From NCBI GenBank assembly GCA_903939515.1, contig CAJAHH010000136.1, positions 61,439-125,438 on the forward strand: a stretch of DNA of 64,000 bases. Reading direction: 5' to 3'. Under the pieces are notes generated by a model, which searched no databases, had not been told where the DNA came from, and saw only the letters and a program-made list of their open reading frames with translations. The position numbers and the translations under genes were made by a program. Shown here piece by piece: positions 17,875 to 26,089 of this stretch. The number at the start of each line of letters is the position of its first letter. Position 1 is the first letter of the stretch. The DNA comes from an uncultured Verrucomicrobiota bacterium (GTDB lineage: Bacteria; Verrucomicrobiota; Verrucomicrobiia; Limisphaerales; UBA9464).

Positions 17875-17910
17875 GTGTTCAGTCAAACACGTTGTTTTAC
17901 GCATAAAACA
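17875..17910 (-). promoter_or_regulatory. Two adjacent palindromes upstream of the metal-transport operon
   Basis: TGTTTTA-CGCA-TAAAACA (17893-17910) is a perfect 7-base inverted repeat around four bases. GTGTT...AACAC (17875-17879 and 17886-17890) is a second, weaker one. They lie 24-60 bases upstream of the binding-protein start, between it and divergent guaA, where a metal-responsive repressor would bind. The operon itself carries a DtxR-like domain. Identity of the binding protein is inference. Confidence 0.5.
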
Positions 17911-17990
17911 TTTCAACTAACCCAACCAGCGCTTATTGGGATGAGCAAATCCGGCTTGAAGCTCCTGCGCTTCAGCCGTCACCGTTGCTC

Positions 17991-19529
17991 ATGGAGCAGA
18001 TCGTCATCCTCGATTTCGGATCCCAGTATACTCAGGTCATTGCACGCAGGGTCCGTGAACTGAACGTTTACTCGACCATTCTGCGCTATGACACACCAGC
18101 CTCGGAGATCCAGAAACTGGGCGTCAAAGGCATCATCCTCTCCGGTGGCCCCTCATCGGTCTACGCGCCGAAGGCCCCCCTGCCCGATCCGGCCATCTTT
18201 GACTTGGGCGTGCCGGTGCTCGGCATCTGCTATGGTGTCCAATTGATGGGGCATTTCTTGGGCGGAAAAGTGGAGAAAGGCACGAAGCGGGAATACGGCA
18301 AAGGGACCCTCACGGTCACACGGAAGGAGTGTCCGTTGTTCAGGAAACTCCCCAAGAGTCTCCAAGTTTGGAATTCCCATGGCGACAAACTGACCCGCCT
18401 TCCGAAGGGCTTCACGTCGGTGGCCACTACCGACAATTCGGAATACGCCGCCATCGAGAACACGACGAAATCTTACTTCGGAATCCAGTTCCACCCTGAG
18501 GTTGTTCATTCGCCCCGGGGCAAAGAAATCTTGTCCAACTACGTCCGTGGCGTTTGCGGCTGCCGCCCTAACTGGACCATGCAGAATTATGCAGAACAGG
18601 CCTGCGAAGAGATCCGGGCGAAAGTGGGTAAGGAGAAGGTGATTCTCGGTCTCAGTGGTGGTGTGGATTCCAGCGTCGCAGCCGCCTTGATCCACAAAGC
18701 CATCGGCGACCAACTGACCTGCATCTTCGTCAACAACGGCTTGCTTCGCCACCGGGAGGCCGAGGTGGTCCAGGAGGTCTTCGGACGCCATTTCAAACTC
18801 AAGCTCCAGTATGAGAACGCCACTGCGTTGTTCCTGCGAAAGCTCAAGGGCGTCACGGATCCGGAGCAGAAGCGAAAGGTCATCGGCAAGACGTTCATCG
18901 ATGTCTTCCAGACGGCCACCCGTCGAGCCGGTAAGGCCAAGTTCCTCGCACAAGGAACCCTCTATCCGGACGTCATCGAGTCGGTCCCCATCGACGGAAA
19001 CCCTGCCCACATGATTAAGAGTCACCACAACGTGGGTGGCCTCCCTGAAGGCATGAAGTTCCAATTGCTCGAACCGCTTCGCAATCTCTTCAAGGATGAA
19101 GTCCGCCAATTGGGCCTCGAATTGGGTCTGCCCAAAGAGATCGTGCATCGACAGCCCTTCCCCGGCCCGGGCTTGGCCGTGCGCTGCCTTGGGGAGTTGA
19201 CTCCGGACAAGTTGGAAATCACCCGCAATGCAGACCGGATCGTCGTCGAAGAAATGAAGGCGGCCGACTGGTACTACAAGACATGGCAATCCTTCGCCGT
19301 GCTCCTGCCAGTCCGCAGCGTAGGTGTCCAAGGTGATGAGCGAACCTACGCCTACACCATCGCCCTGCGAATTGTGGAATCGCAGGATGGCATGACCGCC
19401 GACTGGGTGAAGGTTCCCTACGAACTCCTCGAACGGATTAGCACCCGCATCACCAACGAAGTCCAAGGGGTTAATCGAGTGGTGCTCGACATCACTAGCA
19501 AACCGCCCGGCACGATCGAATGGGAGTGA
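17991..19529 (+). CDS. guaA: GMP synthase (glutamine-hydrolysing)
   Basis: A 512-residue two-domain enzyme that aminates XMP to GMP in purine synthesis. The N-terminal class I glutamine amidotransferase has its nucleophile C80 in [11 protein letters not shown], and the His-Glu pair in [12 protein letters not shown]. The ATP pyrophosphatase domain begins with [12 protein letters not shown], and the C-terminal dimerisation domain ends in the conserved KPPGTIEWE. Length and motifs are fully canonical. Start ATG 17991 is used ([10 protein letters not shown]); a TTG two codons earlier is less likely. It diverges from the metal transporter operon. Confidence 0.98.
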   Translation: MEQIVILDFGSQYTQVIARRVRELNVYSTILRYDTPASEIQKLGVKGIILSGGPSSVYAPKAPLPDPAIFDLGVPVLGICYGVQLMGHFLGGKVEKGTKREYGKGTLTVTRKECPLFRKLPKSLQVWNSHGDKLTRLPKGFTSVATTDNSEYAAIENTTKSYFGIQFHPEVVHSPRGKEILSNYVRGVCGCRPNWTMQNYAEQACEEIRAKVGKEKVILGLSGGVDSSVAAALIHKAIGDQLTCIFVNNGLLRHREAEVVQEVFGRHFKLKLQYENATALFLRKLKGVTDPEQKRKVIGKTFIDVFQTATRRAGKAKFLAQGTLYPDVIESVPIDGNPAHMIKSHHNVGGLPEGMKFQLLEPLRNLFKDEVRQLGLELGLPKEIVHRQPFPGPGLAVRCLGELTPDKLEITRNADRIVVEEMKAADWYYKTWQSFAVLLPVRSVGVQGDERTYAYTIALRIVESQDGMTADWVKVPYELLERISTRITNEVQGVNRVVLDITSKPPGTIEWE

Positions 19530-19589
19530 TCGGGATCCCGTGGAGTCGGCACCCGCAGCCGATGCACGGTGACTGCAAGTTTTGGCTAT

Positions 19590-19606
19590 CCAGGGTCCTA
19601 CCCTGG
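19590..19606. terminator. Short hairpin between guaA and the flagellar block
   Basis: CCAGGGT (19590-19596) and ACCCTGG (19600-19606) form a perfect 7-base stem with a three-base loop in the 139-base gap between convergent genes. No T-run follows on either strand, so its role as a terminator is uncertain. Confidence 0.35.
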
Positions 19607-19668
19607 GTGGTCCGAAGTGCGTCTGTTGATGAGCAAAACGGTGCGACGATTCTCCCAGCAAGGGCCCA

Positions 19669-20013
19669 TCACTCAGCGTCCGCCGTGTAGCCGCATTCGA
19701 GAGTAATAATCTCACCACAACCGCATTGAACCTCAATGTGGGTGATCCGATCGCCGTCCCGGATCAACCGCGTGATGGCCGTAGAAATCCTCGGGGCGGG
19801 CTCCATCGCCACCGCGTGGTTCGAACCGACTGCGGAACCATGGGTTGGGTGAGAGGCATTGGCCCCAACGCTCATCGTCGGCCGGAGGCTGTCGCCAGAC
19901 ACACCGACCGGCTGGAACTGGCTTTTGAGGCTTCTTTGGCCCATCGCTTTCGCCGATGAGTTGGTTGCCGAAGCGTTGGCTCCAGTGGTCAGTGGTTTGA
20001 AATTGGTGGACAT
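19669..20013 (-). CDS. Small hypothetical protein with C-terminal Cys motif
   Basis: A 114-residue protein with no signal peptide. The first ~75 residues are low-complexity (Ser, Ala, Asn, Thr) and probably disordered. The last ~40 form a compact, conserved-looking segment with STAITRLIRDGDRITHIEVQ followed by CGC and a third Cys (CGCGEIITLECGY). This could be a small beta-hairpin or a metal site. It lies 19 bases after motB on the same strand, so it belongs to the flagellar transcript. I do not recognise the family. A role in the motor or its regulation is only suggested by position. Confidence 0.68.
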   Translation of the reverse strand: MSTNFKPLTTGANASATNSSAKAMGQRSLKSQFQPVGVSGDSLRPTMSVGANASHPTHGSAVGSNHAVAMEPAPRISTAITRLIRDGDRITHIEVQCGCGEIITLECGYTADAE

Positions 20014-20032
20014 GGAGGACGGAAGAAAAACC

Positions 20033-20764
20033 TCAGAACTTATACACAGTATCGTTGGCCCGGAGGATCAGCGCCACACGACGATTGCGGTCGTCGTTAG
20101 AAGGAACGCCTTCGATGGGTACGGTGTCGGCATAACCGGAGACCCTCCGGAACTGCGAGGACCGAACCGAGTGTTCCATCAGGAGTTTGCGGGTGGCATG
20201 AGCGCGTTGTGTGGACAGGTCCCAGGCGTCGGGCTCTCCGGCCTTGGGTTGATAGTCGGCCTCGGTGTGTCCTTCGATCTCCAGGGTGAAATGGTTGGTA
20301 AATCGGGTGATCTGCCAGGCCATCGTGGTGAAGATCCATCGACCATATTCGGAGAGCTCGGGAGAACCCGGATCGAACAAGGGCTTTTGGTGCCGGTCGA
20401 ACATCGTCAAGCGGATGCCGTCGGAGAGCAGTTCCATGCGCAAGGCCTGATCCTGTGGCGTTTCAGGGTTGGTCGCCAAGGTCTTGAGCATGTCTTGGCT
20501 GATACGACGGAGAATACCTAGCTCGATCGGCGCATTGGCTTCGAAGTTTCCCTTGGAAAAGCTTTTGTCGTTTTCTTTGTTCGAATTGAAAATACCCGTC
20601 GACCGTTTTTCTGTGGCTGAAAAGGGGTTTCGGAAGGTCCGGGACACGGCGTCTTTGACCTTCGAATCTTGGGACACCAACCACAGCACCAAAAACAGTG
20701 CCATCATTGCCGTGACGAAGTCCGCGTAGGCGACCTTCCATGCTCCTCCTCCTCCTCCAGCCAT
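20033..20764 (-). CDS. motB: Flagellar motor stator protein MotB
   Basis: A 243-residue stator subunit. The N-terminus has the MotB form: a short Gly-rich cytosolic tail, then one membrane helix with the proton-binding Asp in YADFVTAMMALFLVLWLV. A periplasmic linker leads to an OmpA-like peptidoglycan-binding domain (about 130-240; LEIEGHTEAD, SGYADTVPIEG, NDDRNRRVALIL). It anchors the stator to the wall. It follows motA by 31 bases and is followed by a small protein gene. Start ATG 20764 gives the conserved MAGGGGGAWKVAYADF N-terminus. Confidence 0.95.
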   Translation of the reverse strand: MAGGGGGAWKVAYADFVTAMMALFLVLWLVSQDSKVKDAVSRTFRNPFSATEKRSTGIFNSNKENDKSFSKGNFEANAPIELGILRRISQDMLKTLATNPETPQDQALRMELLSDGIRLTMFDRHQKPLFDPGSPELSEYGRWIFTTMAWQITRFTNHFTLEIEGHTEADYQPKAGEPDAWDLSTQRAHATRKLLMEHSVRSSQFRRVSGYADTVPIEGVPSNDDRNRRVALILRANDTVYKF

Positions 20765-20795
20765 GATTTATATAGGTTAAGTGTTAGAATTTAGG

Positions 20796-21653
20796 CTACT
20801 TGCTAGCAGCCTTGAGCATCGCTTCCAACTCCTCGGCGGTGGGCTTCACATCCCCCGGCAGGCCGCGTCGCGCGATCTCCAGAGCCATCATGGGGGCAGA
20901 GCCAGTAGCGAAGCTCGAAACAGCCTTGGTCAAAGTCCGGTAGTAACCGATCTCGGCGTTGCCATTGAAAATCATGGCAGCAACCAACGGCCCAAGAAAA
21001 CCATAGGAAACCAGAATCCCCAAAAAGGTTCCGACCAATGCTGCAGCCACATGGTGACCAATTTCCGCAACCGGTCCACCGATCGATCCCATAGTGATGA
21101 CGATTCCGAGCACAGCAGCCACGATCCCGAATCCCGGCATGGCGTCTGAGGTCTTGGAGAGCACATCGATGGGTTTATGATGCTCTTGCTCCATGGCATT
21201 AATCTCCGTCTCCATCAGCATGCCGATCTGGTCCGGCTTCACCTTGCCATCAATGAGGGGTCGCAAAGCCCCGGTCAGCAGAGCGATCGCATGGTGGTCG
21301 TTCGAGAATGCGACATACTTGGTAAAGATGCTGCTGGTCGCAGGTTCTCCGAGGTGGGGTTCTAAGGCCACCATGCCGTTGCGGCGGCCCAGCATGAACA
21401 TCTCGTAGAGCGCCTTGAACATGTCTTCATAGGCCGCCTTGTTGTACGGGGAACCTTTGAGGCAACCGATGATCTGGGCGATCATGTCCTTGTGAACCTT
21501 CATCGGCGCCATGGTGACCATTGATCCAAAGGCTGCACCCAGGATGACGATGAACTCAGACCACTGGAGGAGGACCGCCGGATGGCCACCCGCGATCATG
21601 AAGCCTCCCAAGACAGAAACCAAGACAATGACAGAGCCGATGATGACTAGCAT
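20796..21653 (-). CDS. motA: Flagellar motor stator protein MotA
   Basis: A 285-residue inner-membrane protein with four predicted membrane helices: two at the N-terminus (MLVIIGSVIVLVSVLGGFMIAG and the VILGAAFGSMV stretch) and two around 150-225 (PGFGIVAAVLGIVITMGS and HVAAALVGTFLGILVSYGFLGPL). A cytosolic charged domain lies between, where MotA contacts FliG. The conserved proline-glycine region PGFGIVAAVLGI and the GTFLGIL helix are typical of the H+ type with the PomA-like form not excluded. Together with MotB it forms the ion channel that drives rotation. Start ATG 21653 fits the family. Confidence 0.95.
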   Translation of the reverse strand: MLVIIGSVIVLVSVLGGFMIAGGHPAVLLQWSEFIVILGAAFGSMVTMAPMKVHKDMIAQIIGCLKGSPYNKAAYEDMFKALYEMFMLGRRNGMVALEPHLGEPATSSIFTKYVAFSNDHHAIALLTGALRPLIDGKVKPDQIGMLMETEINAMEQEHHKPIDVLSKTSDAMPGFGIVAAVLGIVITMGSIGGPVAEIGHHVAAALVGTFLGILVSYGFLGPLVAAMIFNGNAEIGYYRTLTKAVSSFATGSAPMMALEIARRGLPGDVKPTAEELEAMLKAASK

Positions 21654-21704
21654 ACGTGAAAGAGGTAAGTCCGAGGTGAGAGGGCGATAATGAAAAGGCG
21701 TTGG

Positions 21705-22511
21705 TTAGCGATCATCGGCAACCATCCGCTGCAGATAACCCCGGAGCGCAAGAATGGCCTGGGAGTGGATCTGGCAAATTCTGGACTCGGTGAGCCCAAA
21801 GACCTCGGCAATCTCGCGCAAACGAAGGTCTTCAAAGTAATAGAGCGCCAGCACCTTCCGCTGCATCTCGGGCAGAGTGGATAGCCGCGTCTCGATCAGA
21901 CGTGCCATTTCATTGCGGACAGTCGAGTCCACCGGATTGAGTGTGGTCTCATCCGAGATGGTCTCATGTTGAGGAGTTTCGCCGCCGTCTTCATTGCCAC
22001 TGACGGCATCCAAACACACAAAGGTGGCCGGCCGGATCTGATTCATCAGATCGTCGTAATCGTTCATGGACAGGCCCAGCGCCGCCGCGATTTCGACATC
22101 GGTCGGAGGCTGCCCCTTGGACTGCTCGATTTGCTGGATGACGGCCTGAACCTTCCGTGCCTTGTCATGAACGGACCTCGGCACCCAATCCAAACGGCGC
22201 AATTCGTCAAAAATGGAACCACGGATGCGAACCCGTGCGTAGGACTCAAAACTGGATCCGGCCACGGGATCATAGTTACGGACCGCATTCAGAAGACCCA
22301 CCAATCCGGCGCTGTAAAGGTCGTCCAAATCAACATGAGAGGGCAGACTCAATGCCAATCGACCCACGACATTCTTAACGAATGGAAGGTATTGTTCGAT
22401 GAGCTCCGCTTCCTTGGGTGTCCCGGGCCGAATCTTTTGGTATTGGGAGAACTGAGGCGGGGTCTTCCGCAATGGAACGGGGCCTTCCGTGGTGGGAGAG
22501 GATGCAGGCAT
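21705..22511 (-). CDS. fliA: Flagellar RNA polymerase sigma factor FliA (sigma-28)
   Basis: A 268-residue FliA/WhiG-type sigma factor. Region 2 includes HVDLDDLYSAGLVGLLNAVRNYD and ARVRIRGSIFDELRRLDWVPR, typical of sigma-28. Region 3 follows, and region 4 ends with the HTH (LREIAEVFGLTESRICQIHSQ). An N-terminal extension of ~25 residues is Pro-rich. It would direct late flagellar genes such as motA/motB. It lies between a small membrane protein and motA on one strand. No anti-sigma FlgM is in the window. Confidence 0.95.
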   Translation of the reverse strand: MPASSPTTEGPVPLRKTPPQFSQYQKIRPGTPKEAELIEQYLPFVKNVVGRLALSLPSHVDLDDLYSAGLVGLLNAVRNYDPVAGSSFESYARVRIRGSIFDELRRLDWVPRSVHDKARKVQAVIQQIEQSKGQPPTDVEIAAALGLSMNDYDDLMNQIRPATFVCLDAVSGNEDGGETPQHETISDETTLNPVDSTVRNEMARLIETRLSTLPEMQRKVLALYYFEDLRLREIAEVFGLTESRICQIHSQAILALRGYLQRMVADDR

Positions 22512-22527
22512 AGGATTCGGCTAGTTC

Positions 22528-22779
22528 TTAATTGGACACTCGATCGACTTCCCCAGGGAGCTTGCTCATGGCCTCTGTGATCTGGTTGATCTGTTGCATC
22601 TTGGCTTCATGAAGGGATCTCCTCCAGACGCCCCACCACCAACGCATCAACATGCCAAGGACACCGGCTGAAACCGCCGCACGCCAGAAAACCTCAGATC
22701 CGCCAGCGCCCTGGTACAGGCCTGAAAACCCGCCGATAGCAAAGCCACCTAAGGCACCTGTGATCATAAACTTTCGCAT
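22528..22779 (-). CDS. Small membrane protein between flhF and fliA
   Basis: An 83-residue protein with one or two hydrophobic segments: a Gly-rich one near the start (MITGALGGFAIGGFSGLY) and AAVSAGVLGMLMRWWWGVW. A charged helical tail follows (SLHEAKMQQINQITEAMSKLPGEVDRVSN). Start ATG 22779 is chosen over upstream alternatives because GGAG/GGGG lies just before it and it follows the flhF stop by 80 bases. Its place is where flhG (ylxH) normally sits, but it has no P-loop. Probably flagellum-related by position; function unknown. Confidence 0.65.
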   Translation of the reverse strand: MRKFMITGALGGFAIGGFSGLYQGAGGSEVFWRAAVSAGVLGMLMRWWWGVWRRSLHEAKMQQINQITEAMSKLPGEVDRVSN

Positions 22780-22859
22780 AAAACAACCCCGCTCCGTCCC
22801 TTCAAGCAAACCGAGTGCCATAAGCATCCGCGTACTTGTTTTGTTTTTTAACCAGCCGA

Positions 22860-24044
22860 TTACCGGTTGAATTGACGATTCAGAACCCGCGCTGGATCTG
22901 CCCGGTGAAACATGCCGGGAATATTCTGCCCAATTCCCATCCAACTTAGGGGGCAATTTGTGCCCATGATCCCATTCCAGAGTTTTCCCCAGCGAGGTTC
23001 CTCATCGAGGTGTGTGGCCATCCAGTCGTTCGGTTGGAGCGGCGCAAAGCCCCGAATCTGAGCCATCAGCAAGGCGGATTCGTAGGCTGCATTGAGCACC
23101 AGGTGAACTTGTGCGGGACGCATTTCCTTCAACTGCTCTAGAAGCTTGTTCATCGAGGATCGATCGGTGTGGGAAATACCGGGAAGATCGATGAAGACCA
23201 TCTCAGCGGCAGATCGCCAATCCGGGGTCAGGCTTCGCTGGACCGGCACTCCCAACACTTCCGAATGCACACTGAGGAATTCGCCGGTATTGGCCGTCTC
23301 GCCATCGAGCCGGAAAACCGCTGCGGAACGCCCTTCCACCAAAACCAACTGAGCCAACCACTCGCACAGCGCCGTCGTCTTTCCGGAACCTGCCGGACCG
23401 ATGAGGACATGGGTTTCAGGGGTGCCGCTGGGTGACAGGGCTGGAGGCACCAACCACTCCCCTTTGAGAACCTTCGAAGCGAGAGCCAATTGTTCGCCCA
23501 GGGCCTCTGGAGCGGCCTCGCCATAGTCCTGGCACAAGCGTTCCACCACTCGCAGGACATGGCGTGGCTGAAGTCCGGTAGCCTCCAGAATGGGGCCAAT
23601 CTGCCAGTGGCCAGGATAGGAAACGGCCTTGGTGGCAAACGGTTCGATGAGAACGGATTCTGCAGCCAATTCTGTGAAACCACCCAGATCCACCACCGCC
23701 GGTTCTCGCCCCTGGCTCGAATCGCGATGCCTCAGTACTTCAGCACGGATCTCGGACATCTCCCGACGCAAATCCGCCAACGGATCCAGAGCGACTGGCG
23801 ACGGTACAATTCTGTCGACCGGAACCGCGAGGTCGGAAGAATTTAGAACCGACTCGATGGTATCCTGACCTGGCTTAGGCATCACCGCAGCCAAGACCTC
23901 CAGCTTAGGCTTCTTCCACAACTTCGACACCCCTTCGGCGGGAATCTTCCGAACATTGAGCACGACCGCGTCGGGGCCCAACTTGTTACGGATGAGGCCG
24001 ACCGCCTCGGTTGCTGATTCGACGATGAAGGTATGAACCAACAT
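22860..24044 (-). CDS. flhF: Flagellar biosynthesis GTPase FlhF
   Basis: A 394-residue SRP-type GTPase. The N-terminus (MLVHTFIVESATEAVGLIRNKLGPDAVVL) is the FlhF B-domain beginning. A variable linker (about 60-150) is followed by the NG domain with Walker A GPAGSGKTT (216-224). The G3 region reads FIDLPGISHTD rather than the standard DTAGR, and the TKLD-like G4 motif is not obvious. FlhF places the flagellum at the pole in many bacteria. Start 24044 gives the family N-terminus, though a frame extends 13 codons further. Divergence of G3/G4 suggests weakened or altered GTP handling (inference). FlhG is absent from the adjacent genes. Confidence 0.85.
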   Translation of the reverse strand: MLVHTFIVESATEAVGLIRNKLGPDAVVLNVRKIPAEGVSKLWKKPKLEVLAAVMPKPGQDTIESVLNSSDLAVPVDRIVPSPVALDPLADLRREMSEIRAEVLRHRDSSQGREPAVVDLGGFTELAAESVLIEPFATKAVSYPGHWQIGPILEATGLQPRHVLRVVERLCQDYGEAAPEALGEQLALASKVLKGEWLVPPALSPSGTPETHVLIGPAGSGKTTALCEWLAQLVLVEGRSAAVFRLDGETANTGEFLSVHSEVLGVPVQRSLTPDWRSAAEMVFIDLPGISHTDRSSMNKLLEQLKEMRPAQVHLVLNAAYESALLMAQIRGFAPLQPNDWMATHLDEEPRWGKLWNGIMGTNCPLSWMGIGQNIPGMFHRADPARVLNRQFNR

Positions 24045-24167
24045 GAATGGAACGTCGGGTAAACACGTTCCGTGCCGAACCACTGTAAATTGGATTAATT
24101 AATTTCCTTAATTTTTCCAGGAGTGATCCCCACTTGGCAGTCCGCCTGAGCCAGACCAAGGTGGGTG

Positions 24168-24344
24168 ATGCAGGAAAGTGAAGAAGTCCAGTGCCCGTAC
24201 TGCGGTCAGGGCATGGAACTGGTGATCGACACAACCATCGCCCAGCAGCGGTTCACCACCGATTGCGAAGTTTGCTGTCGCCCGTTTGAGGTCTTCGCTG
24301 AGTGTGAGCCCGGCGAAATCATCAGCCTTGAGGTCCAAGCATAA
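24168..24344 (+). CDS. CPXCG-motif small zinc-ribbon protein
   Basis: A 58-residue protein with CPYCG at positions 9-13 and CEVCCRPF at about 33-40, the two metal-binding knuckles of the CPXCG family (a small cysteine-rich family found in many Gram-negative bacteria). The rest is acidic with a hydrophobic C-terminal strand (GEIISLEVQA). Zinc binding is a family expectation; the function is not known. ATG 24168 gives the usual N-terminus a few residues before the first Cys pair. It diverges from flhF and is followed by the repeat region at 24504-24713. Confidence 0.8.
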   Translation: MQESEEVQCPYCGQGMELVIDTTIAQQRFTTDCEVCCRPFEVFAECEPGEIISLEVQA

Positions 24345-24503
24345 TCCGGAGCGGGTTAGTTGTGAGGAAAGGGATGGCGCGGCAAATTCGTGCGCAAGGC
24401 GAGGCGAGCGCGAGGATCGACGCTCTTGCGGAAGAAGACAGCAGCCAGCACGACCGATCCAATTGCTTTGTTCCGGCTGAGCATTCCCCGGTCAACTCCC
24501 CGG

Positions 24504-24713
24504 GTAGGGCAATTTCTCCGAAAGCGCCACGTCTGCGGTGCCGGACCGCTCGGAGATCGGTCCCCACCTGGGAGGTCCTCGGGAAAGAGCCGGGGGTGTT
24601 CCGCGGGCTTGGCATTCTCAGCAACGCTTCCGAGGTAGGGCGATTTCCCCGAAAGCGCCACGTCTGCGGTGCCGGACCGCTCGGAGATCGGTCCCTATCT
24701 GGGAGGTTCTTGG
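24504..24713. repeat. Two copies of a 79-base palindromic repeat in a gene-free stretch
   Basis: Copies at 24504-24582 and 24635-24713 match at about 73 of 79 positions, all differences being transitions. Each begins GTAGGGC and can fold back, since the TAGGG..GAT..CC half pairs imperfectly with GG..GATCGGTCCC. They are 52 bases apart in the 397-base interval 24345-24741, which has no plausible gene. Upstream (24380-24500) there is further GC-rich sequence of the same general character. Confidence 0.65.
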
Positions 24714-24741
24714 GTCAGGCACGGAACCCAGACCAACGGGA

Positions 24742-25986
24742 TCAACCCTCGCTCTGACCCGACATCTCCAACTCGTGCTTCCGACGGGCAGCCTCGATGT
24801 CGTAGGTATCGTTGTCCGGATGTTCGGGACTCAGCGGAGAAATCTCGCGCAGGCGGTGGACGATAGGCGTCAGCTTCTCAATGAGGTAATCCACGTCTTC
24901 CTCAGTGTTGTAGATGCCAAAACTAAAGCGCACCGACCCGCGGGCCCGCATCGGCGGAAGCCCCATGGCCATGAGCACGTGGGACGGGTCGAGCGAACCG
25001 GTGGTGCAGGCCGATCCGGAACTGGCGCAAATGCCGGCCTGATCGAGCAACAGCAACACCGCTTCAGCCTCAATAAAATCAAAGGCGATATTGGACGTAT
25101 TGGGCAGACGAAGGTTGCGATTACCATTGCGGACCGTGTTCGGGATCCGTGTCAGCACGTGGTTCTCGAAACGATCCCTAAGGCCCCGGATGCGGGTGTT
25201 CTCGTCGTCGATGCTGGCCATCGCCAATTCGGCTGCCCGGCCAAAGGCCACGATATTGGCCACGCTCTCAGTGCCGCCACGGCGACCGCGCTCTTGGTGG
25301 CCGCCGATGACGTAGGGCTGAAACTTGGTCCGGCGCTTGACGTACAGCATGCCGATGCCCTTGGGGGCATGAAGCTTGTGGGCGCTCAGCGACAGGAAAT
25401 CGACACCCAGTTGGTGAACATCCATCTTGAGCTTGCCGGGCACCTGAACGGCGTCGGTGTGGCAAAGAACACCCTTGCTGCGGCACAGTGCGGCGATTTC
25501 TTCGATGGGGAAGAGCACGCCGGTCTCGTTGTTGGCCATCATGACCGAAACGATGGCCGTGTCCGGACGAATGGACCGTTCCAAGAGGTGCAAATCCAGC
25601 GAACCGTCGCTTTCCACTGGCAGATAGGTCACCTCGAAACCCCGTTTCTCGAGATAAGCACCAAAATTCATATTGGCGCTGTGCTCGACGGCGGTGGTCA
25701 CCACGTGCCGTTTGCCGCTCGTCACCAGTGCACTGTGGATGGCCGAATTGTTCGACTCGGTTCCGCAGCTCGTGAAGGTCACTTCCTTCGGATCCGCGTT
25801 GATTAGTGCCGCAACCGTTTCCCGGGCCTTTTCCACATGACCGTGGACTTGCGAACCAAAGGCGTAGGCGCTGGAAGGATTGGCCCACAGCTCACTCAGG
25901 AACGGCATCATCGCCGTCACCACCTCGGGGGCGACGCGGGTCGTGGCGTTGTTGTCGAAATAGTAGACCTTCTTGGGTGACATCAT
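24742..25986 (-). CDS. NifS/IscS-type cysteine desulfurase
   Basis: A 414-residue fold-type I PLP enzyme that takes sulfur from cysteine for Fe-S cluster or thiolation pathways. Visible marks are the N-terminal FDNNATT, EHSANMN (substrate histidine), the Schiff-base lysine K204 in SAHKLHAPKG, and the catalytic cysteine C327 in SSGSACTTGS. A C-terminal extension beyond ~390 is polar and not typical. No IscU/NifU or Fe-S genes are adjacent, so I do not assign nifS or iscS. The paired ATG codons at 25986 and 25983 are both possible. The upstream side (25987-26089) holds no gene. Confidence 0.92.
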   Translation of the reverse strand: MMSPKKVYYFDNNATTRVAPEVVTAMMPFLSELWANPSSAYAFGSQVHGHVEKARETVAALINADPKEVTFTSCGTESNNSAIHSALVTSGKRHVVTTAVEHSANMNFGAYLEKRGFEVTYLPVESDGSLDLHLLERSIRPDTAIVSVMMANNETGVLFPIEEIAALCRSKGVLCHTDAVQVPGKLKMDVHQLGVDFLSLSAHKLHAPKGIGMLYVKRRTKFQPYVIGGHQERGRRGGTESVANIVAFGRAAELAMASIDDENTRIRGLRDRFENHVLTRIPNTVRNGNRNLRLPNTSNIAFDFIEAEAVLLLLDQAGICASSGSACTTGSLDPSHVLMAMGLPPMRARGSVRFSFGIYNTEEDVDYLIEKLTPIVHRLREISPLSPEHPDNDTYDIEAARRKHELEMSGQSEG

Positions 25987-26089
25987 GCTGAGGACCGAGG
26001 CTGAACCGCCCGGACGTGTACAAAACTAAATCGGACGGCCTCGTGTGCAAGGTGGTATTTCGGACAAAATTCGTCGGATTCCATCCAGC

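Noticed and set aside
18153..19736. 527-codon open frame antisense to guaA
   Set aside because: guaA is canonical over its full length; the antisense product shows no domain.
24042..24110. Sigma-54 promoter upstream of flhF (GGCACG word)
   Set aside because: The GG element is present but no GC at the required -12 spacing.
24538..25806. 422-codon plus-strand frame across the repeats and the desulfurase gene
   Set aside because: It runs antisense through a complete PLP enzyme gene and through noncoding repeats, with no recognisable motif.
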